Below are positions 49,413 to 57,951 of a stretch of 64,000 nt of DNA, piece after piece (positions within the stretch are counted from its first letter, which is position 1; the number at the start of each line of letters is the position of its first letter). The stretch spans positions 62,001 to 126,000 of the forward strand of contig CAXXDW010000002.1 of the NCBI GenBank assembly GCA_963665575.2. The letters run 5' to 3'. Under the pieces are notes generated by a model that made no database searches, was not told where the DNA came from, and was given only the letters and a program-made list of their open reading frames with translations. The DNA comes from Rariloculus sp963665575. GTDB lineage: Bacteria > Pseudomonadota > Gammaproteobacteria > Steroidobacterales > Rariloculaceae. Both the position numbers and the translations under genes were made by a program.

Positions 49413-49607
49413 CAGGCAAACATTGAGACGAGGCAGGAAACAGCGTTCAGGCAAACGTTGAGACGAGGCAGGAAGCTGTGGTCAGACAAACGTTGAGACG
49501 GCGCAGGAAACACCGTTCAGGCAAACGTTTGAACGAGGCAGGAACCAGTGGCCAGGCAGACGTTGACAGGAGACAGGAAATGATCAGGCAAACGTTGAAA
49601 TACGGCG
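49413..49607 (+). repeat. 35-bp tandem repeats running into a gene start
   Basis: Units begin at 49413, 49448, 49483, 49518, 49553 and 49585 (consensus start CAGGCAAACGTTGA, containing AGGCAGGAAA). The last, partial unit is inside the 5' end of the DUF6152 gene. The array appears to be an upstream amplification of that gene's start and ribosome-site region. Confidence 0.88.
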
Positions 49608-49981
49608 TCATCGTCCTCGGCGGCTGGCTCATGGCTACCGCGTCGCTGCAGGCACACCACTCGCTTGCCGCCACCTATGCGATGGGCGACGAAGGGCAGG
49701 TGTCCGGAGCGTTCAAGGAGTTCAGGATCGTCAATCCGCACTCCTCGATGAAGATGGACGTGACGAATCACGACGGCACGGTCACGGAATGGACCTTCAC
49801 CGGCGGCAGCGTCAGCACGCTCGCGCGCCTCGGGCTCGGCCGGACCGGGCCGAACGCGCTCAGCCGCGGCGACCCGATCACGGTCACCTACATGCCGGCA
49901 ATCCGGGGCGAGACCCCCCTCGGGCTTTTGAAGACGATCACGTACGAAGACGGACGCGTGCTCGAATTCCGCGTGGATTGA
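49580..49981 (+). CDS. DUF6152 family secreted protein
   Basis: 133 aa with a signal peptide ending near L-Q-A-H-H. It matches DUF6152: H-H-S-L-A-A-T-Y at the mature N-terminus, G-x-F-K-E-F-R-I-V-N-P-H-S, W-T-F-T-G-G-S and a terminal L-E-F-R-V-D. The function of the domain is unknown. ATG 49580 follows AGGAGACAGGAA. It sits between two larger secreted proteins and is probably co-transcribed with the next gene, 5 bp on. Confidence 0.8.
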   Translation: MIRQTLKYGVIVLGGWLMATASLQAHHSLAATYAMGDEGQVSGAFKEFRIVNPHSSMKMDVTNHDGTVTEWTFTGGSVSTLARLGLGRTGPNALSRGDPITVTYMPAIRGETPLGLLKTITYEDGRVLEFRVD

Positions 49982-49986
49982 TCGCC

Positions 49987-51174
49987 ATGAACGCCAAGAA
50001 AACCATTATTGCGGCTGGCATCGCAGTCGGCGTGACCCTCGTGATCGGCGCGGCATCGACGGCCAGCGCGCAGAGCGGTACCGAGCGCGAGAGCTTCGAA
50101 CCCTTCACGCCCGCGCCCGACGCCACGGATCTGAAGTCCGTGCTCTTCAACTGGATGTGGCACATGGGCATGCTCAAGGGCCACGACGAGCGCGACGTGG
50201 TCGCGACGCTCGAGTACCAGGGCACGGGGACGCTCGAGGTCGGCGGCGAGCCTTGCGCGCTCACGCGCTACCGGGTCAGCACGCACTACCAGTCGCTGGC
50301 GCAGCGCACCGACTATGCCTGCACGCTATCGGACGGGCAGGAGCACTCCAACATCGAGGTCGTGAGCGGGCTGTACGCCTGGGACGAAGACGTGCGCGGC
50401 GCCGGGATCGGCCGCACGGGCGGCCAGGCCACGCCGAGGCCCGAAACCGTCGAGGAACGGCTCATCCGCCTCTGGGCGAGTCCGCAGGGCGCACCGAAGG
50501 CGGCCGTGGCGGCGTCCGTCGAGACCTTCTGGCTCGGCGCCAACCCCGGAACGCTCTTCGACGACGGCATCATGGAGTCGGGCGAGACCTCGCTGACCTG
50601 GGAGTCGGGCCAGGCGGTGCTCACGTTCCCGCTCATCGGCGTGCCGGGCGCGATGGCGACCGCGACCCTCGACGCGCTCTACATGACCGAACGCGTCCTG
50701 GTCGCGCACGGCGACAACACGACCGAGTTCAACTACGGCGATTACGGGGACTGGAACAACCCGCTGCACAAGATCGAGGTGTTCCATGCCGGCGAGACAC
50801 TCGAAAGGCTGAACGGCGAAGTCGTGCGCGAGCTTGCGACGGTCGAGACCGAAACCGGCAACGTCTACGTGGTCGCGCCGGTGCCGGCAAGCGTGCGCGC
50901 GGCGATCGGCGAGACGGCTGCGCTGCCAAGGGCCCGTCATGGCGAAGGTGGAACCGCCCGTCGACATGACCGTCCCGACGCCGCGTCTCAACGGCAAGCC
51001 CGACATGACGGGCGTCTGGGCGCATTCGGACCGCGTCGGCAACTACCAGACCGGCGGCGGGCGCCGCTGCGGCCCGACACAGAACGAGGAATGCAGCCGG
51101 CGCATCAACCAGACCGAGGACTACGCGCTCTACGCGCCGTCGCGCTTCGGCGGCACGGGTTACCCGCTGTATGA
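49987..51174 (+). CDS. secreted protein of unknown function (C-terminus probably frameshifted)
   Basis: 395 aa in the frame given, with a signal peptide (G-V-T-L-V-I-G-A-A-S-T-A-S-A-Q). The domain up to about residue 315 (V-Y-V-V-A-P-V-P-A-S-V-R-A-A-I-G-E) looks genuine. Beyond nucleotide 50930 the frame becomes Arg/His-rich noise overlapping the next gene by 235 bp. A one-base change near 50930 would join it to the following frame, making one protein of about 580 aa. No family name is recognised. Confidence 0.6.
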   Translation: MNAKKTIIAAGIAVGVTLVIGAASTASAQSGTERESFEPFTPAPDATDLKSVLFNWMWHMGMLKGHDERDVVATLEYQGTGTLEVGGEPCALTRYRVSTHYQSLAQRTDYACTLSDGQEHSNIEVVSGLYAWDEDVRGAGIGRTGGQATPRPETVEERLIRLWASPQGAPKAAVAASVETFWLGANPGTLFDDGIMESGETSLTWESGQAVLTFPLIGVPGAMATATLDALYMTERVLVAHGDNTTEFNYGDYGDWNNPLHKIEVFHAGETLERLNGEVVRELATVETETGNVYVVAPVPASVRAAIGETAALPRARHGEGGTARRHDRPDAASQRQARHDGRLGAFGPRRQLPDRRRAPLRPDTERGMQPAHQPDRGLRALRAVALRRHGLPAV

Positions 51175-51733
51175 ACCGGAATACTGGGACGAGATCCAGC
51201 AGCTCGACATGTGGACGAACCTCGAGGATCCCGTCATGACCTGCCAGCCGCTCGGGATTCCGCGCCACGGCGTGCCCAGGCGCATCTACCAGACCGGGAA
51301 CGACATCACGTTCATCTACGGGCAGTTCGCCGACGCCGGCGGCGGCACGGGCGAGTACCGCATCATCCCGACCGACGGCCGCGATCACGCGCCGAACGCG
51401 GAATACTCCTACACCTACATGGGCTCAACGGTCGGCCACTGGGAGGACGACACACTCGTGCTCGACTCGATCGGCTTCACGGATCGCACCTGGATCGGCC
51501 GCGGCGGCTTCTTCCACGCCGACCGCATGCGCGTCGTCGAACGGCTGACGCGGCGGGGCAACGCGCTGCTCTTCGACGTCACCATCGAGGACCCGGACGT
51601 GCTCGTCGAGCCCTACGTGATTCCGACCCGAACGCTCAGGCTCAACACGAACCCCGACGCGGGACTCCTGCCCGAGCGCGGCTCCTGCGAGATCTTCGAA
51701 GACGGAGCGATCGCCACGCAGATCCGGCACTAG
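50939..51733 (+). CDS. paralogue of the 48230 protein; probable C-terminal half of a split gene
   Basis: 264 aa from ATG 50939, without a signal peptide although its paralogue at 48230 has one. G-K-P-D-M-T-G-V-W-A-H-S-D, T-V-G-H-W-E-D-D-T-L-V-L-D and G-F-T-D-R-T-W place it in the same unknown family. AAGGG lies upstream, so independent translation is possible, but a frameshift fusion with 49987 is more likely. Its TAG stop lies within the CTAG target duplication of the IS1182-type element. Confidence 0.65.
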   Translation: MAKVEPPVDMTVPTPRLNGKPDMTGVWAHSDRVGNYQTGGGRRCGPTQNEECSRRINQTEDYALYAPSRFGGTGYPLYEPEYWDEIQQLDMWTNLEDPVMTCQPLGIPRHGVPRRIYQTGNDITFIYGQFADAGGGTGEYRIIPTDGRDHAPNAEYSYTYMGSTVGHWEDDTLVLDSIGFTDRTWIGRGGFFHADRMRVVERLTRRGNALLFDVTIEDPDVLVEPYVIPTRTLRLNTNPDAGLLPERGSCEIFEDGAIATQIRH

Positions 51734-53342
51734 CAGCCTGTCGGACTTAGGGCGCCAGACGGGCTTGTCGGGGCACTTTGACAGCGATTCTCAGGGCTGG
51801 CGCGCATGGGTCCTCCGGCAGTGGATGCCAGGCAGGTGAGTGTTCCAGAGGCCGCTCACGGCGCCTCTTGGCGGTGGGGCGGGGTTCTGACGCCCGTAGG
51901 GCGCGCACACACTCCCCCGGATGCCCCGGTCATGCTGACATCAGGCTGTGCAAGCGCCTACAGTTGTAGGCGAGCATCACCAGGCCCCACTCGCCCTGCA
52001 CCTTGTCGATGCCGCGCAGCAGGAACTGCCGGAAGCCCATCGCCTGCTTGACGATGCCGAACACCGGCTCCACCGTCTGCTGGCGCAGCCGGTAACGGGC
52101 GCTGTGCTCCGGCTCAGCCATCTTCTTGCGCATCGCGACAACCCAGTCCGCGCGCACCTCCGGGCGCGGCCGGGGCGCAAGCAGTGGGCGGAAATCGTGT
52201 CGACGATGCCCCTCGGCGTGCGTCGCGACCAGCACCTCCATGCCGCGGGCCTCCAGTTCGGCGACCTCGCTACCGGTCGCGTAGCCGTTGTCCGCCAGCA
52301 CCTGTGTCGCGGTGCCGACCGACACCGGGATCGCTGCCACATCCGCCACCAACTCGCGGCGGTCGCTGGCGTTCGTACTCACCCGGGCACCCAACACCAA
52401 CTGGCTACCGTCGGCATCCACCGCCGCCTGGGCGTTGTAGGCCTGACGGTACTCGTGCCGCTTGCTCTTGCGCATCAGCCCACTGTCCGCATCCGTCAGG
52501 TTGATCTGTTGCTTGCCTTCCGGCTCCTCCCGCGGCGGCTTGATGCGCGCCCCCTTGCGGCGCCCCGAACGACGCTCCCGCTCCGCCACCTTGCGTTCGT
52601 ATGCCGCGCGTTCCGTGGCCGCCGCAGCCTGCGCGCGCCGCTCCCGCTCCGCACAGGCCTTGTCCAGCTTCTCGCTCAGCCGTTCGCGCCGCGACAACTC
52701 CTCCGGCAGCGCTTGCGGATCCGGCGCGTCCTGCGCATCCTCTCGCTCCGCCTGTCCCAGCAACTGCTCGATCTCCAGGCGCAACTGCGAGCGCAGTTCC
52801 CGCGCCCGGTCGTAGCGGAGGCTATGGCGCTTGTTCGCGTTCGCGTCCACCTTCGTGCCGTCCACGCTCACCGTCCCGACCCGCAACAGCTTCAACTCCC
52901 TGGCCAGCAGCAGAACCTGCTCGAACGCCTCCGCCACCGCCTCGAAGTTGTTGCGCCGGAACGCGCAAATCGTGTCGTGGTCCGGGTGACAGTTCGACGC
53001 CACGTAACGCACCCCAATGTCCCGGTACGTCGCCCGCTCGATGCGCCGCGATCCAAACAGCCCGTTCGCGTAGCAGTACACCAGCAGCGCCAGCATCATC
53101 CGCGGGTGGTACTGGGCCGATCCCGTGCCGCGCTCGTTTACCACGAACGCATCCATCGGCACCCGCTCCACCGCTTCCAGCACAAAGTGCGCCAGGTCGT
53201 CTGCCGGCAGCCACTCCCGCATGTCTACCGGCAGCAGATACAGTTGCGACTGATCACCCGGTACGAACTTCGCCATCACACCAACCCCCAATCAGGCGCA
53301 GTACCTCAATTGTAGAATCACCGCCCTAAGTCCGACAGGCTG
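51734..53342 (-). mobile_element. IS1182-family insertion sequence, complete
   Basis: Perfect 21-bp terminal inverted repeats, left CAGCCTGTCGGACTTAGGGCG and right its reverse complement at 53322-53342, enclose one transposase gene. Both ends are flanked by CTAG (51730-51733, 53343-53346), consistent with a palindromic 4-bp target duplication. About 175 bp of non-coding DNA lie between the left end and the transposase stop. The perfect repeats and open transposase suggest a recent, possibly active insertion. Confidence 0.92.
51930..53276 (-). CDS. IS1182-family transposase
   Basis: 448 aa from ATG 53276. The DUF772-type N-terminal domain (P-R-M-M-L-A-L-L-V-Y-C-Y-A-N-G, then F-R-R-N-N) precedes a DDE catalytic domain: V-S-V-D-G-T-K-V (first Asp), V-L-A-D-N-G-Y-A (second Asp) and R-R-Q-T-V-E-P-V-F-G-I-V-K (Glu). 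A charged, Arg/Glu-rich insertion lies between the first and second acidic residues, as usual in this family. Confidence 0.95.
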   Translation of the reverse strand: MAKFVPGDQSQLYLLPVDMREWLPADDLAHFVLEAVERVPMDAFVVNERGTGSAQYHPRMMLALLVYCYANGLFGSRRIERATYRDIGVRYVASNCHPDHDTICAFRRNNFEAVAEAFEQVLLLARELKLLRVGTVSVDGTKVDANANKRHSLRYDRARELRSQLRLEIEQLLGQAEREDAQDAPDPQALPEELSRRERLSEKLDKACAERERRAQAAAATERAAYERKVAERERRSGRRKGARIKPPREEPEGKQQINLTDADSGLMRKSKRHEYRQAYNAQAAVDADGSQLVLGARVSTNASDRRELVADVAAIPVSVGTATQVLADNGYATGSEVAELEARGMEVLVATHAEGHRRHDFRPLLAPRPRPEVRADWVVAMRKKMAEPEHSARYRLRQQTVEPVFGIVKQAMGFRQFLLRGIDKVQGEWGLVMLAYNCRRLHSLMSA

Positions 53343-53522
53343 CTAGCTCTCTTTTCCCTGATGCAGGCGCCGGCGACCTCAAGGTTGTCGCTCTCGCGAT
53401 TGGCCAGGTCGTGTGCCGCAGCCAGCTTGGCGGTAGACGTTTCTGGCGTTGTTGGCCAGAAGTAGTCGTTGCAATGTCCGGCGATCTGCCGTACGTTTGA
53501 GTTCGGCAGAGGAGATCGTCAG

Positions 53523-53834
53523 ATGTTGGACTTTCGCGATTGGGCGGTGGACATTGAGGGACCGAAGACCGCCCGAATGGAGCAACGCACCAAACCACAC
53601 GTCAAGGCACAGATCCAGCAGGCTGCGGCGCTGCTGGGCGTTGACGAGACGACGTTCGTGACCAGCGTGGCGCTTGAGCGTGCCCGCAAGACGATCGAGG
53701 ATCATGAACGTACGCTCCTCTCGGCCGAAGACCACGCCGTCGTCCTCGCCGCGCTTGACGACCCTGACGAACCAACCGAGGAACTGCGCGAAGCCATGGC
53801 GCTACACCGGGAACGGGTAGCGCATGGCCGATGA
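53523..53834 (+). CDS. DUF1778 (TacA-like) antitoxin
   Basis: 103 aa. A-R-M-E-Q-R-T-K-P-H-V-K-A-Q-I-Q-Q-A-A-A-L-L-G-V and T-F-V-T-S-V-A-L-E-R-A match the DUF1778 ribbon-helix-helix antitoxins of GNAT toxins. The N-terminal roughly 15 residues are longer than usual. It overlaps the acetyltransferase gene by 11 bp. A hairpin-capable GATCTGCC/GGCAGAGGAGATC pair precedes the start. Confidence 0.85.
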   Translation: MLDFRDWAVDIEGPKTARMEQRTKPHVKAQIQQAAALLGVDETTFVTSVALERARKTIEDHERTLLSAEDHAVVLAALDDPDEPTEELREAMALHRERVAHGR

Positions 53835-54375
53835 GGCCGCCCCGGATCGACAAGCGCTAGTCATCGAACCTCTCGACCCGGGCAGACACGATCGCCGATC
53901 GTTCTCCTGCGGGACCATCCGGCTGGACAACTTTCTCAAGCGGACCGCCCGAAAGCACCACGCGGACGACTTCACGCGTGTGTGGGTCGCGACCGATGGC
54001 CGCCGCCCTCGCATTCTCGGTTGGTATGCCCTGAATGCCCACTCTCTTGAAGTCAGCGACCTCCCGGTCGACCTGGCGCGGCGTGCACCACGTCACGGCG
54101 TCATCCCGGCCGTGTACCTCTTGATGATCGCCGTCGACCACCGCCACCAGGGCCGGGGCATTGGCCGAGTTCTCATGGCTGATGCGTTGAAACGCGTTGC
54201 TTGTGCAGCCGACCAGGTTGGCATAAGGGTCGTGGTGCTTGATGTCATCGAGGACGGAGGAGACGAATCCACGGCAAGTCGCTTGGCGTTCTATGGTGCC
54301 ATCGGGTTTCAGCCGCTACCCGCCCGCCCGCTCAGGATGTTCATCGGCGTCGAGACGATACGCGGAGCCTTGTAG
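53824..54375 (+). CDS. GNAT acetyltransferase toxin (TacT-like)
   Basis: 183 aa. F-S-C-G-T-I-R-L-D-N-F-L-K is the typical start of the toxin subgroup, and V-D-H-R-H-Q-G-R-G-I-G-R-V-L-M is the acetyl-CoA pyrophosphate loop. These toxins acetylate the amino group of charged aminoacyl-tRNAs and stop translation. Paired with the upstream DUF1778 antitoxin in the standard order. Confidence 0.88.
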   Translation: MADEAAPDRQALVIEPLDPGRHDRRSFSCGTIRLDNFLKRTARKHHADDFTRVWVATDGRRPRILGWYALNAHSLEVSDLPVDLARRAPRHGVIPAVYLLMIAVDHRHQGRGIGRVLMADALKRVACAADQVGIRVVVLDVIEDGGDESTASRLAFYGAIGFQPLPARPLRMFIGVETIRGAL

Positions 54376-54507
54376 CGGAAGAGTGCGGGTAGCGTTGCCC
54401 GTCGCGAAAAAGCGCTGCATGAACGCCAGGCGTGTGAACTGCCAATTTGGCATCAATTGGTAGTTAATTGACGTTTCGCCCGGGTTCGCGCCCAGGCTCA
54501 CAGTCGC

Positions 54508-56088
54508 CTACGGCGCCTCGACGACTCTGAGAACCAGTTCGCCGATACGCAGGTCCCTGAACTCCGCGTCGACCGTCTCGACCGCTCCTTCCGTCAATGC
54601 CGTCTGAAATGGGTCGCGGCCGTCCGTTGCGACCGGGCCGTCGGTCTGGACACCGTCGGGTTCTACGGCGCCAGGGGGTGCGACGACGACGGGCGTCCTG
54701 CCGGCTACGGGGCGCCCGCCGGATTCGAAGGTGATCCCGGCCAGTCGTCCGCTTGCCGGCCCTCGCACGAACTCCAGCGCAAGCGCCCGCCAGGCATCGT
54801 CGCGCCGCTGAAAGGCCCAGGCCTGAAACTCGTTGAAGACGAGGACGTATTCCATGACGCCGTCGTCGCTGAGGTCCACTTCGATGAGCACCGGATTCGT
54901 CGGAATGTTGCCGGTCCGCGTCACGAGCGCCCGCGGCAGACTGAACGCATCGATCGTCGCCCGGAGGTCGTCTGGAACCTCGAAAGGCGCCGGCCGGTAG
55001 ACCATCTCGTCCCAGATGTCGCGGTCTTCGACCCTGGCAGCGCGAATCCATGGCGGCTCCGCGTTGCGGATCAGCTCGGCCAGCTCCGGATCCGATTCCC
55101 CGTACTGCTCGAGCAGTTCCTGGGTCCACAGGTACGCGGGTCGTCCAAGGAACTCGCTCGCGTAGTAGAAATCGAACTCGCGAAGCTCGATCTCGCTGCT
55201 TTCCACGCGCCGTTGCTGGCTCTCGAGCGAAATCAGCCGGAAATCGAGAAGGGGGCTGTTCGAAAGCAGCATGAACGCGAGAATCGCAAGGCCCATCGAT
55301 CTGTTGACGAAGGCCAGGTTGCGCGGCCAGGCATCGCGAAGCCTGAGGATGCTGCCGGCATAGCCGCATGAGAAGAGCGCGAGAATGATGCACACGGCAA
55401 GCGCCCAGCAGCGCTCCACGGTCCAGCCGTACTGCGCGATCCTGAGCGACAGGCCGTACAGCGCAAGCGCGGACACGATCGGCAGCAGAATGGCCCCGAC
55501 GTAGACCAGCCGATGCACGAGCGCCGGATACGGTTCGCGGCGCCCGGTCTGGTAGACGGCGTTGAGGAAGAAGAGCGCCAGCCCGTTGAGGGCCATGAGC
55601 AGCGCCGTGCCGCTGCCGACGTCCCAGAGGGGTTCAAGGCCCGTGAAGGGGAGCGCGGCGAGGAATATCGCGAGCATCACGATCAACAGCGGCAACAGCA
55701 GGCGCATCAGGCCTTCGAGCAGCCCCGTCAGCCCGTCGATGACGCGGGCGAGTCCGCGGAAGATGAAGACGCCGAGCCCGAAGCAGACGGCGATGACCGG
55801 GAACGCGAACCACATCTCCTGGAACAGCTCCAGGAAAAACGCGATGCCGATCACGTTGAGGAGGCTCGCCCAGAGCATGAGCACGAGGTAGATGCCGCCC
55901 GCCATGACGGCCGAGAGCCCGGCCACGAGGAAGTTGCGCCAGGAATTGGCGAAGAGCTCGGCGTAAATGACGGGACGGCGCGCCGCGAGGGGCTGCAGGT
56001 ACATGAGCGCCTTGAAACAGGCGACCGCCGAGGTGATCAGGAACACCGCGACGATGGATTCGGTCGGAAAGGCGCCCGGCGGCGACAT
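54508..56088 (-). CDS. DUF4153 membrane protein, main C-terminal part
   Basis: The open frame gives 526 aa with about ten membrane helices (for example V-A-V-F-L-I-T-S-A-V-A-C-F) and a C-terminal soluble domain from about residue 300, matching DUF4153 proteins of unknown function. The family normally begins with two or three further helices, which lie immediately upstream in another frame (56109-56422). The two parts join smoothly if one base is restored near 56108. Confidence 0.75.
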   Translation of the reverse strand: MSPPGAFPTESIVAVFLITSAVACFKALMYLQPLAARRPVIYAELFANSWRNFLVAGLSAVMAGGIYLVLMLWASLLNVIGIAFFLELFQEMWFAFPVIAVCFGLGVFIFRGLARVIDGLTGLLEGLMRLLLPLLIVMLAIFLAALPFTGLEPLWDVGSGTALLMALNGLALFFLNAVYQTGRREPYPALVHRLVYVGAILLPIVSALALYGLSLRIAQYGWTVERCWALAVCIILALFSCGYAGSILRLRDAWPRNLAFVNRSMGLAILAFMLLSNSPLLDFRLISLESQQRRVESSEIELREFDFYYASEFLGRPAYLWTQELLEQYGESDPELAELIRNAEPPWIRAARVEDRDIWDEMVYRPAPFEVPDDLRATIDAFSLPRALVTRTGNIPTNPVLIEVDLSDDGVMEYVLVFNEFQAWAFQRRDDAWRALALEFVRGPASGRLAGITFESGGRPVAGRTPVVVAPPGAVEPDGVQTDGPVATDGRDPFQTALTEGAVETVDAEFRDLRIGELVLRVVEAP

Positions 56089-56108
56089 CTGCGCGCCGGT
56101 GTAGGGCC

Positions 56109-56422
56109 GCCACGGCCACGAGTACGCTCGCGAACAGGCTCGCGCCGACGATTGCGCGGCGGGTGATGCCGGATTCGATGCTCAACAGCAGCAGCGCCGG
56201 CCAGGCCACGGCAAGCGTCCACAACGGCAGGTTCCAGATCGGCTGCCCGCTCGGCCAGGCGTCGTTGTTCGCGGCAATGACCAGCAGGTAGAGCACCAGC
56301 CCCTGGGTCAGCGAGATCGCGAGCGTCAGCTTCAGAGGCGTGCGGGCCGAACGCCGGTTCCTCGCACGCCCGGCCACGCGGGCGCGGCCGGCGACATTTT
56401 CTGACCTGGATTGCGTCGGCAT
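56109..56422 (-). pseudogene. DUF4153 membrane protein, N-terminal part in shifted frame
   Basis: About 105 residues: a basic N-terminus, then helices L-A-I-S-L-T-Q-G-L-V-L-Y-L-L-V-I-A, L-W-T-L-A-V-A-W-P-A-L-L-L-L, and R-A-I-V-G-A-S-L-F-A-S-V-L-V-A-V-A-A-L. After A-A-L the proper continuation (Y-T-G-A-Q-M-S-P-P-G-A-F) is in the next frame. Confidence 0.7.
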
Positions 56423-56492
56423 GGGCCGCGATTCTAGCAGATTATTTGATGATACAAAGAACTTTGTGAAAGAGAGTACAGGCGCCCATGCG

Positions 56493-57614
56493 TCAGCCCC
56501 GCTCGGCCAGCGGCACGAAGGTCTGCAAACCGGGCCCCGTGTACTCGGCGCCCGGGCGGATGAGCTTGTTGTCGGCGCGCTGCTCGAAGACGTGCGCCGA
56601 CCAGCCCGTGATGCGTGAACACACGAAGATGGGCGTGAAGAGATAGGTCGGGATGCCCATGAAGTGGTACATGCTGGCGGAAAAAAAGTCCGCGTTCGCG
56701 AAGAGCTTCTTCTCCTCCCACATGACCTGCTCGATGGCTTCGGAGACGCGGTAGAGACGCTCGTCGCCCGCTTCTTCGGCGAGCCGCTTCGACATGCGCT
56801 TGTTGACGGAGTTGCGCGGGTCGGAGCGCGTGTAGACGCGGTGGCCGAAGCCCATGATCAGTTCCCTGCTCGCGAGCATGTCCCGCACGCCCCGGGCGGC
56901 GTCCTCCGCCGAGTCGAACCGTTCGATCAGTTCCATGGCCGCCTCGTTGGCGCCGCCGTGCAAGGGTCCGCGCAGCGCGCCGATGGCGCCCGTGATGGCG
57001 GAGTGAAAGTCCGGGAGCGTCGCGGCGATCACCCGCGCCGTGAAGGTCGAGGCGTTGAACTCGTGTTCGGCGTAGAGGATCAGCGAGATGTCGAGCGTGC
57101 GGCGGTGCAGTTCGCTCGGCGGCGTGTCGTGCAGCAGGTGCAGGAAGTGTCCCGCCACGCTGTCGTCGTCGGTGGCCGTGTCGATGCGCTTGCCGTCGGC
57201 GTGAAAGCGATGCCAGTACATGACGATGGACGGGAAGGCGGCGAGCAGCCGGTCGGCGGCGTCGCGTTGCACGGCGAAATCCCGTTCGGGTTCGAGGTTG
57301 CCGAGCACCGAGCAGCCGGTGCGCAGCACGTCCATCGGATGCGTGTCGGCGGGAATGGATTCCAGCGTCTTCCTGAGCGCGGCGGGCAGGGCGCGCAGCG
57401 ACCTGAGCTTGTCGCGGTAGTCGGCCAGTTCCCGCGCGTTGGGCAGACGGCCGTGATGGAGCAGGTAGGCGACTTCCTCGAAGGAGGCGCCGTCGGCGAG
57501 GTCGTAGATGTCGTAGCCGCGGTAGGTCAGCCCAGCGCCTTCCTTGCCGACGGTGCAGATATCTGTGCGTCCGGCGATGACCCCGGCGAGGCCTCCTGAT
57601 TTCTTTGCGCTCAT
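56493..57614 (-). CDS. prpC: 2-methylcitrate synthase
   Basis: 373 aa. It condenses propionyl-CoA with oxaloacetate in the methylcitrate cycle (it may also act on acetyl-CoA). Catalytic residues are H219 (G-P-L-H-G-G-A-N-E), H258 (G-F-G-H-R-V-Y) and D309 (N-A-D-F-F-S-A-S-M). Length and the F-F-S-A-S-M-Y-H-F-M-G-I-P segment favour PrpC over housekeeping GltA. AAGGA precedes the ATG. prpB/prpD are not adjacent, so the rest of the pathway must be elsewhere. Confidence 0.9.
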   Translation of the reverse strand: MSAKKSGGLAGVIAGRTDICTVGKEGAGLTYRGYDIYDLADGASFEEVAYLLHHGRLPNARELADYRDKLRSLRALPAALRKTLESIPADTHPMDVLRTGCSVLGNLEPERDFAVQRDAADRLLAAFPSIVMYWHRFHADGKRIDTATDDDSVAGHFLHLLHDTPPSELHRRTLDISLILYAEHEFNASTFTARVIAATLPDFHSAITGAIGALRGPLHGGANEAAMELIERFDSAEDAARGVRDMLASRELIMGFGHRVYTRSDPRNSVNKRMSKRLAEEAGDERLYRVSEAIEQVMWEEKKLFANADFFSASMYHFMGIPTYLFTPIFVCSRITGWSAHVFEQRADNKLIRPGAEYTGPGLQTFVPLAERG

Positions 57615-57951
57615 TACTTTTCCTTGCGCGCAGCGGGCGAGGGTCGCGCCCGAAGCGTGTTCGCGAACGGCTCCGATGGCCGGCAGCAGACCCGGTTCGA
57701 GCCGCCCGCGCCGTCACCGAAAATCGCGGTGCCGGCGAAAGTGGCGGCGTCTCCGAATGTCGCGGCGTCACCGAGAACCGCGGCGTCAATAAGAACCGCG
57801 GCGACGGCAAAAGTCGCGGTGTCGCCGACGATCCCGTTCGTGGTCGATCGCCGCCGGCCATTGTATAGTTTCGCGGCCAGCGACGCCGGGGAAGTCCGGG
57901 GGCACGGCTTGTCGGCGTCCGGGCGAGCCGGACCTTTCCGCGCAGGTTTCG
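57615..57951. repeat. intergenic region with degenerate 15-21-bp repeats
   Basis: Between prpC and the phosphopantetheinyl transferase. From about 57710 to 57830 the sequence is an imperfect tandem series of GTCACCGA-like and GCGGCG-like units (translated on the plus strand as A-A-S-P repeats). No gene is supported. It must hold the promoters for both divergent genes. Confidence 0.5.

Noticed and set aside
49413..49607. Regularly spaced 35-bp repeats resembling a CRISPR array
   Set aside because: The units are contiguous with no unique spacers, they diverge from each other, and no cas genes are near.
51755..51929. A passenger gene inside the insertion sequence
   Set aside because: The 175 bp between the left end and the transposase stop have only short frames without motifs.
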